A stretch of DNA of 64,000 nucleotides, from the NCBI GenBank assembly GCA_963786295.1, contig CAWAYV010000007.1, positions 1 through 64,000 of the forward strand. The letters are read 5' to 3'. Of this stretch, positions 1 through 10,000 are shown piece after piece. The notes beneath the pieces were generated by a model. The model searched no databases, was not told where the DNA came from, and worked only from the letters and a program-made list of their open reading frames with translations. How positions within the stretch are numbered: position 1 is the stretch's first letter; each line of letters opens with the position of its first letter. The position numbers and the translations under genes are program-made. The stretch is from JACCZX01 sp963786295. Its GTDB lineage: Bacteria; Pseudomonadota; Gammaproteobacteria; Burkholderiales; Burkholderiaceae_F.

Positions 1-6
1 GGCAAG

Positions 7-368
7 ATGCTCTCAGGAACATGCCATTGCGGTGCGGTCCGCGTGGGGGACCCCAGACGCGACCCGAGGCCGTCACCCTTTGCAATTGCTCTCTTTGCCG
101 GCGCTACGGTGGCCTATGGGCGTACTTCGACGTCGGAACAGTTACAGTGACCGGGCACCCCGAACATACGGACGAATACATCTGGGGAGACAAGACGCTG
201 AAAAATGTGCGTTGCAAGCACTGCGGTTGCGTCACTCACTGGGAACCGCTCGATCCCAAACTGCACCCGCGCATGTCAGTGAACATCCGCAACTTCGATC
301 CAAAGGAGTGGGATGAACTCCAGATTCGCCGGTTCGACGGGGCTCATACCTGGAAGTACATTGACTGA
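7..368 (+). CDS. GFA-family (Gfa-like, Mss4-fold) zinc protein, N-terminal frameshift
   Basis: Member of the glutathione-dependent formaldehyde-activating enzyme (GFA) family, small zinc-binding proteins whose real substrates are mostly unknown. The zinc ligands are visible: CHCG in the first ten residues, then CNCSLC and CKHCG further on, the usual GFA cysteine pattern. The CHCG motif lies in the frame starting with ATG at 7 (reads MLSGTCHCGAVR), while everything from about position 60 to the TGA at 366-368 lies in the next frame. One base appears to be missing near 45-60, probably in the G run. Corrected length is about 120 residues, normal for the family. The name does not imply a proven glutathione-formaldehyde activity. 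Confidence 0.75.
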
Positions 369-550
369 TCAGCTCACCGGAAGGCGACGGACTTCCCTCC
401 CCGGCATCTGCGCGGCGCGCGCGATACGGCTCTAGCACGGAGCATGAGTGACCGGTATTCGCTTCGCTGGCGCGAACCTCGCTCGGAACTGAGCCAATAC
501 AGCCGCTAGCGCGTTCGACAGCCGGTCGCTAGCTTTTCTGGCGATTTTTC

Positions 551-880
551 TTAGTTCCTCAGCCGCAGCCGGCGTGCGCGCGCATGCAAAACCGAGTGCA
601 AATCGGAATCGGGACGCTCGGTCGCATCGCGCGCGCAAGCGACATAAACAGCCGCAGAACGCTTCTTGGTCGAGCTTGCAAGAATCGGAGCGCGGCTGTG
701 CACATCGAATCGCTGGCCCGCTCCAAGGATCACGTCCTCATGCATGCCGTCCTGCGTGATCCATACTTCGCCGCTGTACGCGAAGATCGCACTGCCGACG
801 GGAAGGCGCAGCCACACTGGACGGGCATCGATACTGAGCAGGGTGCTGGTCTGGTCTTCAGCTAAGGTGTTCGGGTTCAT
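551..880 (-). CDS. DUF2917 domain protein
   Basis: Protein of 109 residues starting MNPNTLAEDQ. The central segment (PVWLRLPVGSAIFAYSGEVW, then WITQDGMHEDVILGAGQRF) is typical of DUF2917, a short cupin-like domain of unknown function in proteobacteria. I chose the ATG at 880 because longer upstream starts would add unrelated sequence reaching into the intergenic space. It is transcribed divergently from a LysR regulator about 93 bases away. DUF2917 genes often sit beside GcvA-like LysR genes, so the neighbour is its likely regulator (inference). No signal peptide or membrane segment is seen. Confidence 0.7.
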   Translation of the reverse strand: MNPNTLAEDQTSTLLSIDARPVWLRLPVGSAIFAYSGEVWITQDGMHEDVILGAGQRFDVHSRAPILASSTKKRSAAVYVACARDATERPDSDLHSVLHARARRLRLRN

Positions 881-900
881 GACGTTGACCTCGTGGTGAT

Positions 901-921
901 GTGCGACGAACTGTCGCGCAC
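901..921. promoter_or_regulatory. Imperfect inverted repeat between the divergent DUF2917 and LysR genes
   Basis: GTGCG and CGCAC arms lie 11 bases apart in the divergent intergenic space. LysR proteins usually bind dyads of this size containing T-N11-A in such positions, so this is a candidate operator. The arms are only five bases and the GC content is high, so chance occurrence is possible. Confidence 0.25.
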
Positions 922-973
922 TGAATGACTGCCGACAAACGAAATCTCGAAATGCGATGCATGAGCGGTGGGA

Positions 974-1928
974 ATGCATAGGCGTGATCTGCCCGCGTCG
1001 CTCGATCTGCTTACGCGGCTTCGAGGCGGCTGCACGGCTACTCTCGATTACGTCCGCCGCCGCCGAGTTGCATCTGACGCAGTCGGCGGTTAGCCGGCAG
1101 GTGCAGCAACTCGAAGAGCAACTCGGCGTGAAGTTGTTCGAGCGGCGCACGCGGGCGCTGATCCTGACTGAGGCGGGCGAGCGTTACTACCGCGAAGTCT
1201 CGAAGGCACTTGCGCTAGTGCGTGACGCCACCTCCGCCGTGCGTGCAAAGACAGAGCCGATCGTTCGCGTCACGACGACTGGGTCATTTGCATCGCTCTG
1301 GTTGGTGCCGCGGTTGGCGCAGTTCCAAGCCGAGCATGGCGAGATCGCTGTACACGTCGTGGCCGACAACACCGTGCGCGATCTTGAGCACCACGGGTTC
1401 GACGCGGCGATCCGGTACTGCCCGCAAGATGCGGTCGGTGCCGATGCGATCTGCCTGTTCGGAGAGCAGGTGGCGCCGGTAGCGAGTCCGGCTTTGCTCA
1501 AAGGCAAGCGCATCGGTACGCCGGAAGATCTGCTGCAATTGCCGCTGTTAGATATCGACGATCCCAACAGCACAACGATCTGGCTGTCGTGGAAGGTATG
1601 GTGTGAGGCGATGAAACTGGAGCGTCCGCGCGCAAGGCGCGGACTGACCTTCAGCCACTATGACCAAATCATGCAGGCAGCGATGGCGGGACAGGGAGTT
1701 GCGCTGGGCCGCTTTCCGCTGATCGATCCATTTGTCGCCGATCGCAGACTCGTGATGCCGCTGAAGGACAAACGTTTCACGGCGCGCGCACATCGGGCGT
1801 ACTGGTTGGTCGTCTCACCCGCGGCGCGACGCGATGAGGTCACCGTGTTTGCGGAGTGGATCAAGGCGCAGGCGCGTTTGCAAACACCGGTCGCAAATAG
1901 TCGCAGCGTGTCGCGACGGCGAAGCTGA
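974..1928 (+). CDS. LysR-family transcriptional regulator, GcvA-like
   Basis: One-component regulator with an N-terminal winged helix-turn-helix (FEAAARLLSITSAAAELHLT, followed by QSAVSRQVQQLEEQLG) and a C-terminal LysR substrate-binding domain from about residue 90. The FEAAAR start of the HTH is typical of the GcvA/AmpR branch. The best N-terminus is the ATG at 974 (MHRRDLPASLDLL), which lies in a different frame from the HTH; one extra base around 1005-1020 would join them. A start at 957 in the HTH frame gives an atypical N-terminus rich in Cys and Arg. Length after correction is about 318 residues, slightly long for the family. It probably regulates itself and the divergent DUF2917 gene. 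Confidence 0.85.
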
Positions 1929-2065
1929 AAAAAGCGGTCACATGCCAAAAACGCAGATGCACATTCGATGTAGCGTCGCAGAGGATGCAAACGGCCCTTC
2001 GTTGGCGCGCGTATTCTATGAGTCACCAGTTAGGACAACGCAAATAGTTTGCAACGAACGACGTT

Positions 2066-2485
2066 GTGGCGCGAACACCGGATCACGTTGAGGTCGTCGA
2101 GGGACGTGGAATTTTTCGGCCCAAGGGCCGCATGTCGCTTGAAGCTGCCGCAGAGCAGGTCACCGTTGCTCTTGCGCACGCCCGTACGCATGGCATTAAG
2201 GAGCTTCTGGTGAATGCAACCGGCATCACCGGTTTTCCACCACCCACCCTTGGCGAGCGGTACTTCATCGTCGAGAATTGGGCGCGCGCAGCTCGTGGAG
2301 CAGTTCGCGTGGCCCTGGTCCTTAGGCCCGAGTACATTGACCCGCAGAAGTTCGGGATCACAGTGGCGCTCAACCGGCGCCTGATTGCAGATGTGTTCGA
2401 GTTGGAGGAGCCGGCGTTAGCGTGGCTCGGCAGTGGTGCTCCCCCTTTTCATGGATGCACGATCGTGGCGGAGTCGCTCGGATAA
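2066..2485 (+). CDS. Hypothetical protein, possibly STAS/SpoIIAA-like fold
   Basis: Protein of 139 residues starting at a GTG codon. It has no signal peptide or transmembrane segment. The alternation of hydrophobic strands and helices (HVEVVEGRGIFRPKGRMSLE, then IKELLVNATGITGF) resembles proteins annotated as STAS or SpoIIAA-like in other proteobacteria, but I recognise no decisive motif. It stands alone between the LysR gene and a SnoaL-like gene on the same strand. Function unknown. Confidence 0.55.
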   Translation: MARTPDHVEVVEGRGIFRPKGRMSLEAAAEQVTVALAHARTHGIKELLVNATGITGFPPPTLGERYFIVENWARAARGAVRVALVLRPEYIDPQKFGITVALNRRLIADVFELEEPALAWLGSGAPPFHGCTIVAESLG

Positions 2486-2557
2486 CGTTGCATCCGACGA
2501 AAGTGGCTTTGCTAACCGCTGCAAGGTCTTGCCCTAACTGCGCGTCAACTGAGAAAC

Positions 2558-2939
2558 ATGATGCCGACAGCCGAAACGCTGGAGAAATTCATAGCGCGCG
2601 TCGAAGAGAGAATGCACACGCCGAGGCCGTCGAAGAGTTCTACACCGCAGACGCCTCGATGCAGGAGAACCGGTCCACACCGCGCGTGGGACGCGATGCT
2701 CATGTAGCCAATGAGCGTGCCGTCTTAGCGCGAGCGAAAACCGTAATGTCGAAGTGCGTTCGCCCGATATTCGTAAATGGCGACCGTGTGGTCATTCGCT
2801 GGATCTTCCGGTTTGAATGGCTGGATGGAACGGTGACCCACATGGAAGAGCTGGCGTATCAGCGATGGGAAGGCGAGCGCATGCAGAGGAGCAGTTTTTC
2901 TATGACCCGGCGCAGCTCGTACCGAAGAGTCAGAATTAG
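2558..2939 (+). CDS. SnoaL/NTF2-like family protein, two frameshifts
   Basis: Small alpha+beta barrel protein of the nuclear transport factor 2 / SnoaL-like superfamily. These proteins bind small ligands or act as isomerases or cyclases, and the specific role here is unknown. The protein is spread over three frames: MMPTAETLEKFIARVEE from ATG 2558, then the body (HAEAVEEFYTADASMQEN to WLDGTVTHMEELAYQRWEGE), then EEQFFYDPAQLVPKSQN ending at TAG 2937-2939. One missing base near 2610-2625 and one near 2882 restore a continuous protein of about 127 residues, the usual family size. The C-terminal YQRWEGERI-EQFFYDP pattern is characteristic. It converges on the SARP regulator gene, leaving about 15 bases between stops. 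Confidence 0.7.
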
Positions 2940-2954
2940 CCGCTAGAAGCGACT

Positions 2955-5042
2955 TCAAGCCATCCCGATTCGCTCTGCGCCCTTTCGAAACAGCGACACT
3001 GCGTCGGGTGAGAAGCGGAAAGCGGAAAAAAAATCGTCGAGCCGGTAATCCGGAACGGTCTTGCGGATTTGGGCGCTGAAGACGTGCGCTTCGTCGACTC
3101 GCCCGGCCAGTGCGAGGCAATGGGCCGCGATCGACAAAATGTGTGCATGCGCATTGGGGCGTGCCGCCGCCCTGACAGCCCAGTCGGCCGCCTCCTCGAA
3201 CTGACCGAGGCGAAGATGCGCCATCGCACGGGTCCCGAGCATGCCGAACAGCAGTGGATCGAACGGACTTAGATGGCGGGAGTGATCAGACGATGCGATC
3301 GCCGCCCGAGCGTCGCCCGACGTGGAATTGACGAAGGCGAGCATGTAGTGACCGAGGGCGAAGTTCGGACTCAGATCCACCGCCGCCTCCAATTCAGTCA
3401 GAGACTCGACACGGCGGCCACGCAGCCAGAGCGCCCGCCCCATGGCCCAATGCGCTGCGGGATCGCGATCGTCTGCGATCAGGCTCTGGCCCGCAGTCTC
3501 GAACGCCTGGTTGCTTTCGTGTTCGCGCTCCGCCCAACGCTGAAAGGCGTTCTGCCAGTGAGTGAATGACAGGCCGGCATAAGCACGTGCGAACGTTGGA
3601 TCGAGGCGCACTGCCATCTGAAAGAAATGCTCGGCTCGGTCGTTGTCGGCCTTGTTGAATCGATACATGTGCCAAAGCCCGCGGTGATATGCCTCCCAGG
3701 CGTCCAACGAGTTGGGTGGTTTGAGGATCGCTCGGTTGCGCTCCACCGCTTCAATCTCGCTTGCGATCGAGGCGACAATCCGATTGCCGATCTCATCGAG
3801 CACCTGGAAAGCGTCGTCTAACTTTGCATCGAAAACGTCTGTCCATACGATCCGCGCGGTTCGCGCTTCTGACAGCTCGACCGTCACGATGACGCGATCG
3901 CCCTGGCGTAGCACCGACCCGCCGGCGACGTAATCGACATTCAGTGTCCGGCCGGCCGCCTCGGCACCGATGCTCCGTTCGCCGAGGGCGAAGACCGTGC
4001 CCTGCGCGATGACAAAAAGGCTGCGCAGCTTGGCGAGCCGCGTGATGACGTCGTGCGTGAGGCCGTCCGCGAACCCGCCTCTCGACCCGCTTTGATCTTG
4101 ATGGTCGACGAACGGCATCACCGCGATCGACGCGCGGCGCGGTGTGACCGCAGCGTTATCGGCCGGGCCAATTGCCGGCGTTGCCTGACGATCAACAGTT
4201 TCGGACAGTGGCGAAGCGTTCGCTAGTCGTTCTCGGGCGATTCGCCACACCTCGCGAATCGGCGTCCAGTCCAGACCTTCGGCCTCGAAGAGTCGGCCAG
4301 TCGCGGCAAGGTGCTCGTCGCCCTCGCGAATTCGACGGTGCTGCGCGAGAGCCTCCAGCAAGATTTCGTGCGCGGCCCGGTCGAATGGGGCGAGTTCGAG
4401 CCACGTTTCGAGATAACCGAACACCTCTTCAGAGGTGCTTGGAAGGTTTCTGACCAGATGCTCGAGTATCGCGGTGTGGCAAACCCGAAAGCGGCGCCGC
4501 TGCGCAGTAAGCCAGCCATTGAACTGCGCGTTGCGGTCGATCTCGAGACCGTCCAGGAAATCGCCTGCGAACAATGTTGAAAGCAATTTCAGCCGGCTTG
4601 GCTCGAGCGCCTCGATTCCCTCCTGGGTCGAGCGGGCAATCTCGACGACGTCAACGAAGCAGCCTGCAACGTCGAGCGTGATCGCGTCGCCGACAGTTTC
4701 GACTCTGCGGCGCGCAGGTTCGTCGAGCAGGCTTCTGAGTTTGCTGAGGCACCAGCGGAGCTCTGCTCTTGGGTCATTCGGCACATCCCACAGAAGCTCG
4801 CAAAGATGATTGCGCCCAACGGCGCGCCGCGCAAGGGCCAGATAGGCGAGGAGGGCGCGCACCTTGCGCGATGCCGGGAGCGCTTGTACGACGCCGTCAC
4901 GACTGACCGTTAGCGGGCCGAGCATCTGCACGTGCAGACCGCGCCCCTTAGCACCGTACGGTCTTAATTGATCGCTGGCGGTCCGCTCTGTTTCAACGGC
5001 CTCCCCGTGCGTTTCCACGCCGACTCCCACGCTCGCCTCCAC
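2955..5042 (-). CDS. SARP-type regulator with BTAD, TolB-like and TPR domains
   Basis: A 695-residue regulator. Residues about 38-125 form an OmpR-like winged helix as in Streptomyces antibiotic regulatory proteins (VQMLGPLTVSRDGVVQALPA, LLAYLALARRAVGRNHLCEL, LRWCLSKLRSLLD). Residues 130-275 are the bacterial transcriptional activation (BTAD) helices. Residues about 305-440 resemble the N-terminal TolB/FlgO-like domain found in adenylate cyclase-like regulators (IAVMPFVDHQ, FADGLTHDVITRLAKLRSLF). The rest is tetratricopeptide repeats. No nucleotide cyclase catalytic domain is present. The true start may be nearer residue 38, where homology begins, which would lengthen the 46-base divergent gap to the methyltransferase gene at 5089. 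It probably controls that methyltransferase-cupin pair (inference from divergence). Confidence 0.85.
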   Translation of the reverse strand: MEASVGVGVETHGEAVETERTASDQLRPYGAKGRGLHVQMLGPLTVSRDGVVQALPASRKVRALLAYLALARRAVGRNHLCELLWDVPNDPRAELRWCLSKLRSLLDEPARRRVETVGDAITLDVAGCFVDVVEIARSTQEGIEALEPSRLKLLSTLFAGDFLDGLEIDRNAQFNGWLTAQRRRFRVCHTAILEHLVRNLPSTSEEVFGYLETWLELAPFDRAAHEILLEALAQHRRIREGDEHLAATGRLFEAEGLDWTPIREVWRIARERLANASPLSETVDRQATPAIGPADNAAVTPRRASIAVMPFVDHQDQSGSRGGFADGLTHDVITRLAKLRSLFVIAQGTVFALGERSIGAEAAGRTLNVDYVAGGSVLRQGDRVIVTVELSEARTARIVWTDVFDAKLDDAFQVLDEIGNRIVASIASEIEAVERNRAILKPPNSLDAWEAYHRGLWHMYRFNKADNDRAEHFFQMAVRLDPTFARAYAGLSFTHWQNAFQRWAEREHESNQAFETAGQSLIADDRDPAAHWAMGRALWLRGRRVESLTELEAAVDLSPNFALGHYMLAFVNSTSGDARAAIASSDHSRHLSPFDPLLFGMLGTRAMAHLRLGQFEEAADWAVRAAARPNAHAHILSIAAHCLALAGRVDEAHVFSAQIRKTVPDYRLDDFFSAFRFSPDAVSLFRKGAERIGMA

Positions 5043-5045
5043 GCA

Positions 5046-5064
5046 CGGTCCTTATCGTGGACCG
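5046..5064. promoter_or_regulatory. Inverted repeat, candidate operator
   Basis: CGGTCC and GGACCG arms separated by seven bases lie exactly between the start of the SARP-type regulator and the ribosome binding site of the divergent methyltransferase. The position suits an operator controlling both genes. SARP proteins usually prefer direct repeats, so a different regulator is equally possible. Confidence 0.4.
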
Positions 5065-5088
5065 CACTCACTACACAAGGAGTTTGAC

Positions 5089-5937
5089 ATGAACGAAACA
5101 CTAGTCGCGGCTCACCCCGAATCGAAGACGACGCAGCCCGATTTGGCTGCCGTCAAGGCGCGCCAACAGGGCGCCTGGTCCTCCGGCGACTATGCGGTTG
5201 TCGGGACGACGCTGCAGATCGTCGGCGAGGAATTGTGCGAGGCACTCGATATTCGCGCCGGACAGAAAGTGCTCGATGTCGCCGCCGGCAACGGCAACGT
5301 ATCGCTGGCGGCGGCGCGGCGCTGGTGCGACGTGATCGCGACCGACTACGTCCTGGCTTTGTTGGAAAAGGCGCGTGAGCGAGCTGCAGCCGAACGGCTC
5401 CAGATCGAGTTCCGGGAGGCCGACGCAGAAGCGCTGCCCTTCAAGGACCGCAGTTTTGATGTCGTCGTCTCGACGTTCGGCGTAATGTTTACCCCCGACC
5501 ACGAAAAGGCTGCGACTGAGCTGATGCGTGTCTGCAAGCCGGGCGGCAAGATCGGCCTCGCCAACTGGACGCCCGATGGTTTCATCGGGCAACTATTCAA
5601 GACGATCGGCAAGTATTTGCCGCCGCCCGCCGGCGTCAAATCACCGGCGCTGTGGGGCACAAGCACTCGAATCAACGAATTGTTCGGATCGCAGGCGTCT
5701 TCGATCAAAGCGGAGTCACGCCACTTTGTGTTCCGTTATCGGTCGCCGCAACACTGGCTGGACATCTTCAAGACGTACTATGGCCCAGTGCTAAAAGCGT
5801 TTGCCGGCCTGCAGCCCTCGGCTCAAGCTGCGCTGACCAGCGACATCATTGCGCTGATCGATCGATTCAACCGATCAGGCGATGGGTCAATGGTCGTTCC
5901 TAGCGAGTATCTCGAGATCGTCATCATCAAGCAGTAG
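5089..5937 (+). CDS. Class I SAM-dependent methyltransferase
   Basis: Rossmann-fold methyltransferase of 282 residues in the UbiE/Methyltransf_11 group. Motif I, the SAM-binding loop, is VLDVAAGNGNVSLAAARR (residues about 64-81); the acidic residue closing strand 2 is in VIATDYV; motif III is FDVVVSTFGVMFTPDH, followed by LMRVCKPGGKIGLANW. The start is fixed by an AAGGAG ribosome binding site at 5077-5082, six bases before the ATG. The cupin gene follows within 50 bases, so the two are probably co-transcribed. The substrate cannot be named: close relatives are often annotated only as class I methyltransferases. Confidence 0.88.
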   Translation: MNETLVAAHPESKTTQPDLAAVKARQQGAWSSGDYAVVGTTLQIVGEELCEALDIRAGQKVLDVAAGNGNVSLAAARRWCDVIATDYVLALLEKARERAAAERLQIEFREADAEALPFKDRSFDVVVSTFGVMFTPDHEKAATELMRVCKPGGKIGLANWTPDGFIGQLFKTIGKYLPPPAGVKSPALWGTSTRINELFGSQASSIKAESRHFVFRYRSPQHWLDIFKTYYGPVLKAFAGLQPSAQAALTSDIIALIDRFNRSGDGSMVVPSEYLEIVIIKQ

Positions 5938-5984
5938 TGCGGATGGCGTGTCTGTTATCTGCTGAACGTGAAAGGATTCTTGCC

Positions 5985-6455
5985 ATGAAATCTTCACTGC
6001 AACTGTTAGCCGTCGCCAGCTTCACCCTCTGTGGCCTGCTCGCTCCTGTGCATGCCCAGCACGATCACACTGTCGTACCCGGTGACGCCGTGAAGTGGGG
6101 TCCGGCGCCGCCGTCTCTGCCGCCGGGTGCTCAAGCCGCCGCTTTATTCGGCAGCCCTTCCAAGGAGGGCCCCTTTGTACTGCGCCTTAAGTTTCCGTCC
6201 GGCTTCACGGTCCCGCCCCATCGCCACTCGAAAGATGAACTCGTCACGGTGATCTCTGGGCGCTTCGCGATCGGGACCGGTGAGAAGATCGATCGCGCGT
6301 CGTTAAAACCGCTGCCGCAGGGAAGCTTTGTTCACCTCCCGGCGGGCATGCCGCACTACGCAACGGCAGATGGTGAAACCATCGTGCAGATCAATGGTAT
6401 GGGGCCGTTCGATGTGACGTATGTCGATCCCAAGGACGATCCGCGCAAGCCGTAG
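5985..6455 (+). CDS. Exported cupin-domain protein
   Basis: Protein of 156 residues with a Sec signal peptide (MKSSLQLLAVASFTLCGLLA, cleavage after HAQ) and a single cupin domain. The metal-binding cupin motif 1 is VPPHRHSKDELVTVISG (His-X-His and Glu visible) and motif 2 is FVHLPAGMPHYATA. It is therefore a periplasmic single-domain cupin of unknown ligand. I chose the ATG at 5985 because it begins the signal peptide. A longer frame reaches back to 5937 without family resemblance. It lies directly downstream of the methyltransferase gene. Its 3' end overlaps the end of the convergent membrane protein frame by 65 bases, which suggests that the latter's C-terminus is misread. Confidence 0.82.
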   Translation: MKSSLQLLAVASFTLCGLLAPVHAQHDHTVVPGDAVKWGPAPPSLPPGAQAAALFGSPSKEGPFVLRLKFPSGFTVPPHRHSKDELVTVISGRFAIGTGEKIDRASLKPLPQGSFVHLPAGMPHYATADGETIVQINGMGPFDVTYVDPKDDPRKP

Positions 6456-6837
6456 CGTGGATTTCCGCCCATCGTGCTTGGCAAGGGCCTGGATTGTCGA
6501 GTCTGTAAAGCCGGGCCCCTTCGTTTGCCGTCCGGACCTCGCTTGCAGACTGTGTGCTTGAGGGCATCGCAGTCGGCGCGAGATCTGCGGGAGTAGCGCG
6601 GATCGCAGCTCCGTCGCGACGTCGGTCGCGCACGGCTTGCAGCAAACGATACGCATTCATCGGTAGGAGCAGTGCGTGCAACACCAACACGGGGCTGATG
6701 CCGACGAGCGCCGCGTAGGTGATAAAGGCCACGTTGCTGGCGATCGCTAGGGTCCGCAGCGCCACCATGCCGCTCATGCAGAACGTCATCAGCACCAGTA
6801 GCGATGCGAGGTAGCCGATCAGTTCGTGGGTGTTCAT
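6391..6837 (-). CDS. Small multi-pass membrane protein, unknown function
   Basis: Protein of 148 residues whose first 75 residues form about three hydrophobic helices (ELIGYLASLLVLMTFCMSG, LRTLAIASNVAFITYAALV, ISPVLVLHALLLPMNAYRL). This resembles the small YgjV-like membrane domain found in proteobacteria, sometimes next to or fused with cyclic-nucleotide-binding domains. The C-terminal half is Ala/Arg rich, shows no family resemblance and overlaps the convergent cupin gene, so a frameshift after about residue 75 is likely. It starts only two bases after the stop of the small upstream gene, which suggests translational coupling. Confidence 0.55.
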   Translation of the reverse strand: MNTHELIGYLASLLVLMTFCMSGMVALRTLAIASNVAFITYAALVGISPVLVLHALLLPMNAYRLLQAVRDRRRDGAAIRATPADLAPTAMPSSTQSASEVRTANEGARLYRLDNPGPCQARWAEIHATACADRPWDRHTSHRTAPYH

Positions 6838-6839
6838 GG

Positions 6840-7088
6840 CTACCTCGCCGCACGCGTCATTCGCGCTTCTGACCCGCCAGCTTCAGTTCCGTACTGGTGC
6901 GGTTCAGATGGCACGTACATGGCGCGCACTTCGGCCAGGCTCTGGCGAGGCGAAGCCGCTTTTGTGGCCGCGCGCAGCGCCAGCGTGTGTTCAGCGGTGA
7001 CGGCGCGCAGGATGGCACCGATCGTTGCACGGACCCCGCCGAGCGTCCGTCGGTATGTCTGCTGCAAGTGCAGTACGTGAGCCATCAT
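6840..7088 (-). CDS. Small hypothetical protein, coupled to the downstream membrane protein
   Basis: An 82-residue frame beginning MMAHVLHLQQTYRRTLGG and ending at the TAG at 6840-6842. The next gene's ATG follows after two bases on the same strand. I recognise no family. The first half could form an amphipathic helix and the C-terminus is polar. Support comes from the tight coupling and from its position just after the stop I infer for the delta-60 gene at 7094; coding character is only moderate. Confidence 0.4.
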   Translation of the reverse strand: MMAHVLHLQQTYRRTLGGVRATIGAILRAVTAEHTLALRAATKAASPRQSLAEVRAMYVPSEPHQYGTEAGGSEARMTRAAR

Positions 7089-7093
7089 GGCCT

Positions 7094-10000
7094 CTACGGC
7101 AGGATCCGCACGAGCCCGTAGCCGGTGCGCGACGCCGTTGCGCGCGAAACCGCCGACCACGATCTTGCCGTCGGGCTGCACCGCCACGCTCTCGGCGCCG
7201 TCGAAGGAGCCGAAGAAGTCGATCGTCAGCTTGCCGCCGGAGCCGAAGCTCGCATCGAGTGCGCCGTCGGCGGTGATAGCGCGCGACCGCGAAGTCGGGG
7301 TTGATCCGGTTCGAGCTTTGCCCGGCGACGACGATCTTGCCGTCGGCCTGCACCAGCCACCGCGCGGGCGAAGTCGTCTTCGCGTGCTGAAGGCCGCTGT
7401 CGCCAGCCCACTGCTGCCGAAGCCCAGTGTCGATGGCGCCATCGCCGTCCAGGCGCATCAGCGGCGAAGGCGCTCGCTGCCGCCGATTGGCGCGCTGCCG
7501 GCGAGCACGATCTGGCCGTCGGCCTGCAAGCGCCAGAGCCTCGCCCAGAGCCAAGTTCGGCAGCGTCAGCTTGCCGCCGTGCCGAAGCTGCGTCGAGCTT
7601 GCCGTTGGCGTCGTAGCGCGCCAGGTCGGTGTGGCCGAGCACCGGCGAAGAGCCGAGCGTCAGCACCCCCGACACCAGGATCGCACCGTTCGGCTGCAGC
7701 GACGATGTTGCTGCGCGATGTCGATGGCACCGCCGATGTCGGTCGTTACCTTGCCGCCGCTCGCCGAAGCTCGCGTCGAGGCTGCCGTCGCCGTCGTAGC
7801 GCGCGACGGCGAAGTCGGTCGAGATGCCGCTCGCCGGTGTGGCGACTGCCCGCCACGACGATCTTGCCGTCGCCCTGGATCGCGACCGCGAACGCGCGGT
7901 CGGTTTGGCCGTTGAAGTCGGTCGTGACCTTGCCGCCGCTGCCGAAGCTCGTGTCGAGGCTGCCGTCGCTGTTGTAGCGCGCGAGCGCGAAGTCGAAGTT
8001 GAACTGGTTGCTCGACGTGCGCCCGACCACCGCGTTGCCGGCGACGACGATCTTGCCGTCGGCCTGGATCGCGACCGCCGCGCGCCTCGTCGGCCGAGCC
8101 GGCTGCCCACGTCGGTGGTGACCAGGCCGCCGGCGCCGAAGCTCGTATCGAGGCTGCCGTCGGCGTTGTAGCGCGCGAGCACGAAGTCGCTGCCCGAGCC
8201 GCCGACCATCACGATCTTGCCGTCGGCTTGCAGCGCCATCGCGGAGTCGTCGCCGCCGAACGCGGTGCTGACCTTGCCGCCGCCGAAGCCGGGGTCGAGC
8301 CCGCCGCTCGGGGGTGGCGTGACGCAATCGACGGCCACGTTCGTGATGTTGGCGTTGTCGACAACGCCCGCTCCGCGCGTCACGACACAGACCTGGTTCG
8401 GATTGACGGGCTGCGTTTTCACGCGCACCAGGTACGGCGATGCCAGAGCCAACCTGCAGCGGGAAAGCGAACGCGCCATTGGCGGCGATTGCGACTTCAC
8501 GCCCGAGGTCTTCCAGCACGAGCCCGCTTCCGGCCAGGCCGTTCACCTGGCCGCCGATCGAAAACGTCGTCGGCGGCGTGACGGTTCCCACGTCGTCACG
8601 AATGATCAGTCGTGCCGTCGACAGCGCGCCCAGCGTCGCGCAGCCGCCCGGTTGCGACAACGTCAGGTTCACCGACTTGTCGGCCTCGCCGGCGTCGTTC
8701 GATCGGAGTCACACGGATCAGACGCGGGTCTGTGTCGCCATCGGCGAAAAAGACGGTGGCGGTCAGCGGTTGTGTAGTCAGTGCCTCCCGCTGCCGTGCC
8801 GTCGCTGGTCGGTGAAGGTCGCCGAGACCTCGCCGCTGGCTGCCGCCTGTGCGCGTGACCGCCACGGTTGGAACCGAGCCGGCAAACTCGTCGATGACGA
8901 AGTTCCCTGCTTCGAACTGCAGGATTCCCGCCTCTGGCGTGGGCGCCGGGCCGCTGGCACGGAGCGACGAGCGACCGGTCTTGGAGGTGCGGGGCGCCGC
9001 TCGTTCGTCGGTTCCAGGCCCACGAACGTCATCGCCGTGCCGCCGATCTCCTGCGGATCCTTCAGGTACGCACTGGCCGATGCGATCGCGCAGCTGTTGG
9101 TGTTGCTTTGGGCGCCACGACGGTTCTGGGCTTTCGCCTCGGAGGTGACCTCGACGAAGATCACTTCGTCGCCGCCCGCCGTCGAGAGATCGACGACGAA
9201 GGACCGCGGCTGGTTGAACTTCACCGATACACCGGTGCCGAGGCACGTGAACACACCGGGGAGCGGAAACTGGATCGGCGTCTGCGTCGCCGTGAAGTCG
9301 CCGCTGTTCCAGAGCTTGTTCCTCGTCCCGCTTTCATTGAACGCCCGGGCATTCCAGATGCTGCCGTTGCCGCTGACGTATGCGGTGGCCTTCCCGTCGT
9401 AGATGATTCCCTTGGCGTCGGTGTAGGCGAGGATCGCGAGCGAAACTTCACCGGATATGAACAGCGCGGTGCGGTGCGGCTCAAGCAGGTCGGCAGTGTT
9501 GCCGTCGATGTTGTTGAAGTCGGTCGTCTCGAGTTCGATCTTAGTGACCGTGAACGTCAGAGACGCGTTGGCCGCTCCTTTCGTCTTCTTGAAGCTCTGC
9601 TTCTGCACGAGGCGCGTCGCGCTTCCCCGGCGCGGCTGGCCGTTCGTCGGGTTCTCGTAGGGCGCTTCAGTGAACACCCCGAACGTGACGCCGTCCTGGG
9701 TTGCCTGCACCAGCCCGGATGCCTGCTGGTCGGCGGGTTGTACGGCGCCGCCGATGATGGCGAGGCTCGTCTGAACCGGACGATCGAAGTACGCGGCACC
9801 GAAGTTCTGCAGAAACCGGTCCAGCACTCCCTCCGTGCTGCTTTGTGATCCGGAGCCGTCCGCGCCCGGCAACGTCACGAACGACCCGCGCTGCGTCTCC
9901 AAAACCTGGAACTCCCACTCCCAGTCGGTACTCAGCAGCGCGATCGACTCGATTCCCGCCTGCCCGTTCGAAAAACTCGTGAGCTGAGCGGTGACGGTGT

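Noticed and set aside
2955..5042. Adenylate cyclase, because the TolB-like and TPR parts resemble class III cyclase regulators.
   Set aside because: No cyclase catalytic domain is present; the N-terminus is a SARP-type DNA-binding and BTAD unit.
7100..8300. Repeated GATCTTGCCGTCG-type units suggesting a CRISPR or tandem repeat array.
   Set aside because: Spacing is irregular and the units are the codons for DGKI in the delta-60 protein repeats.
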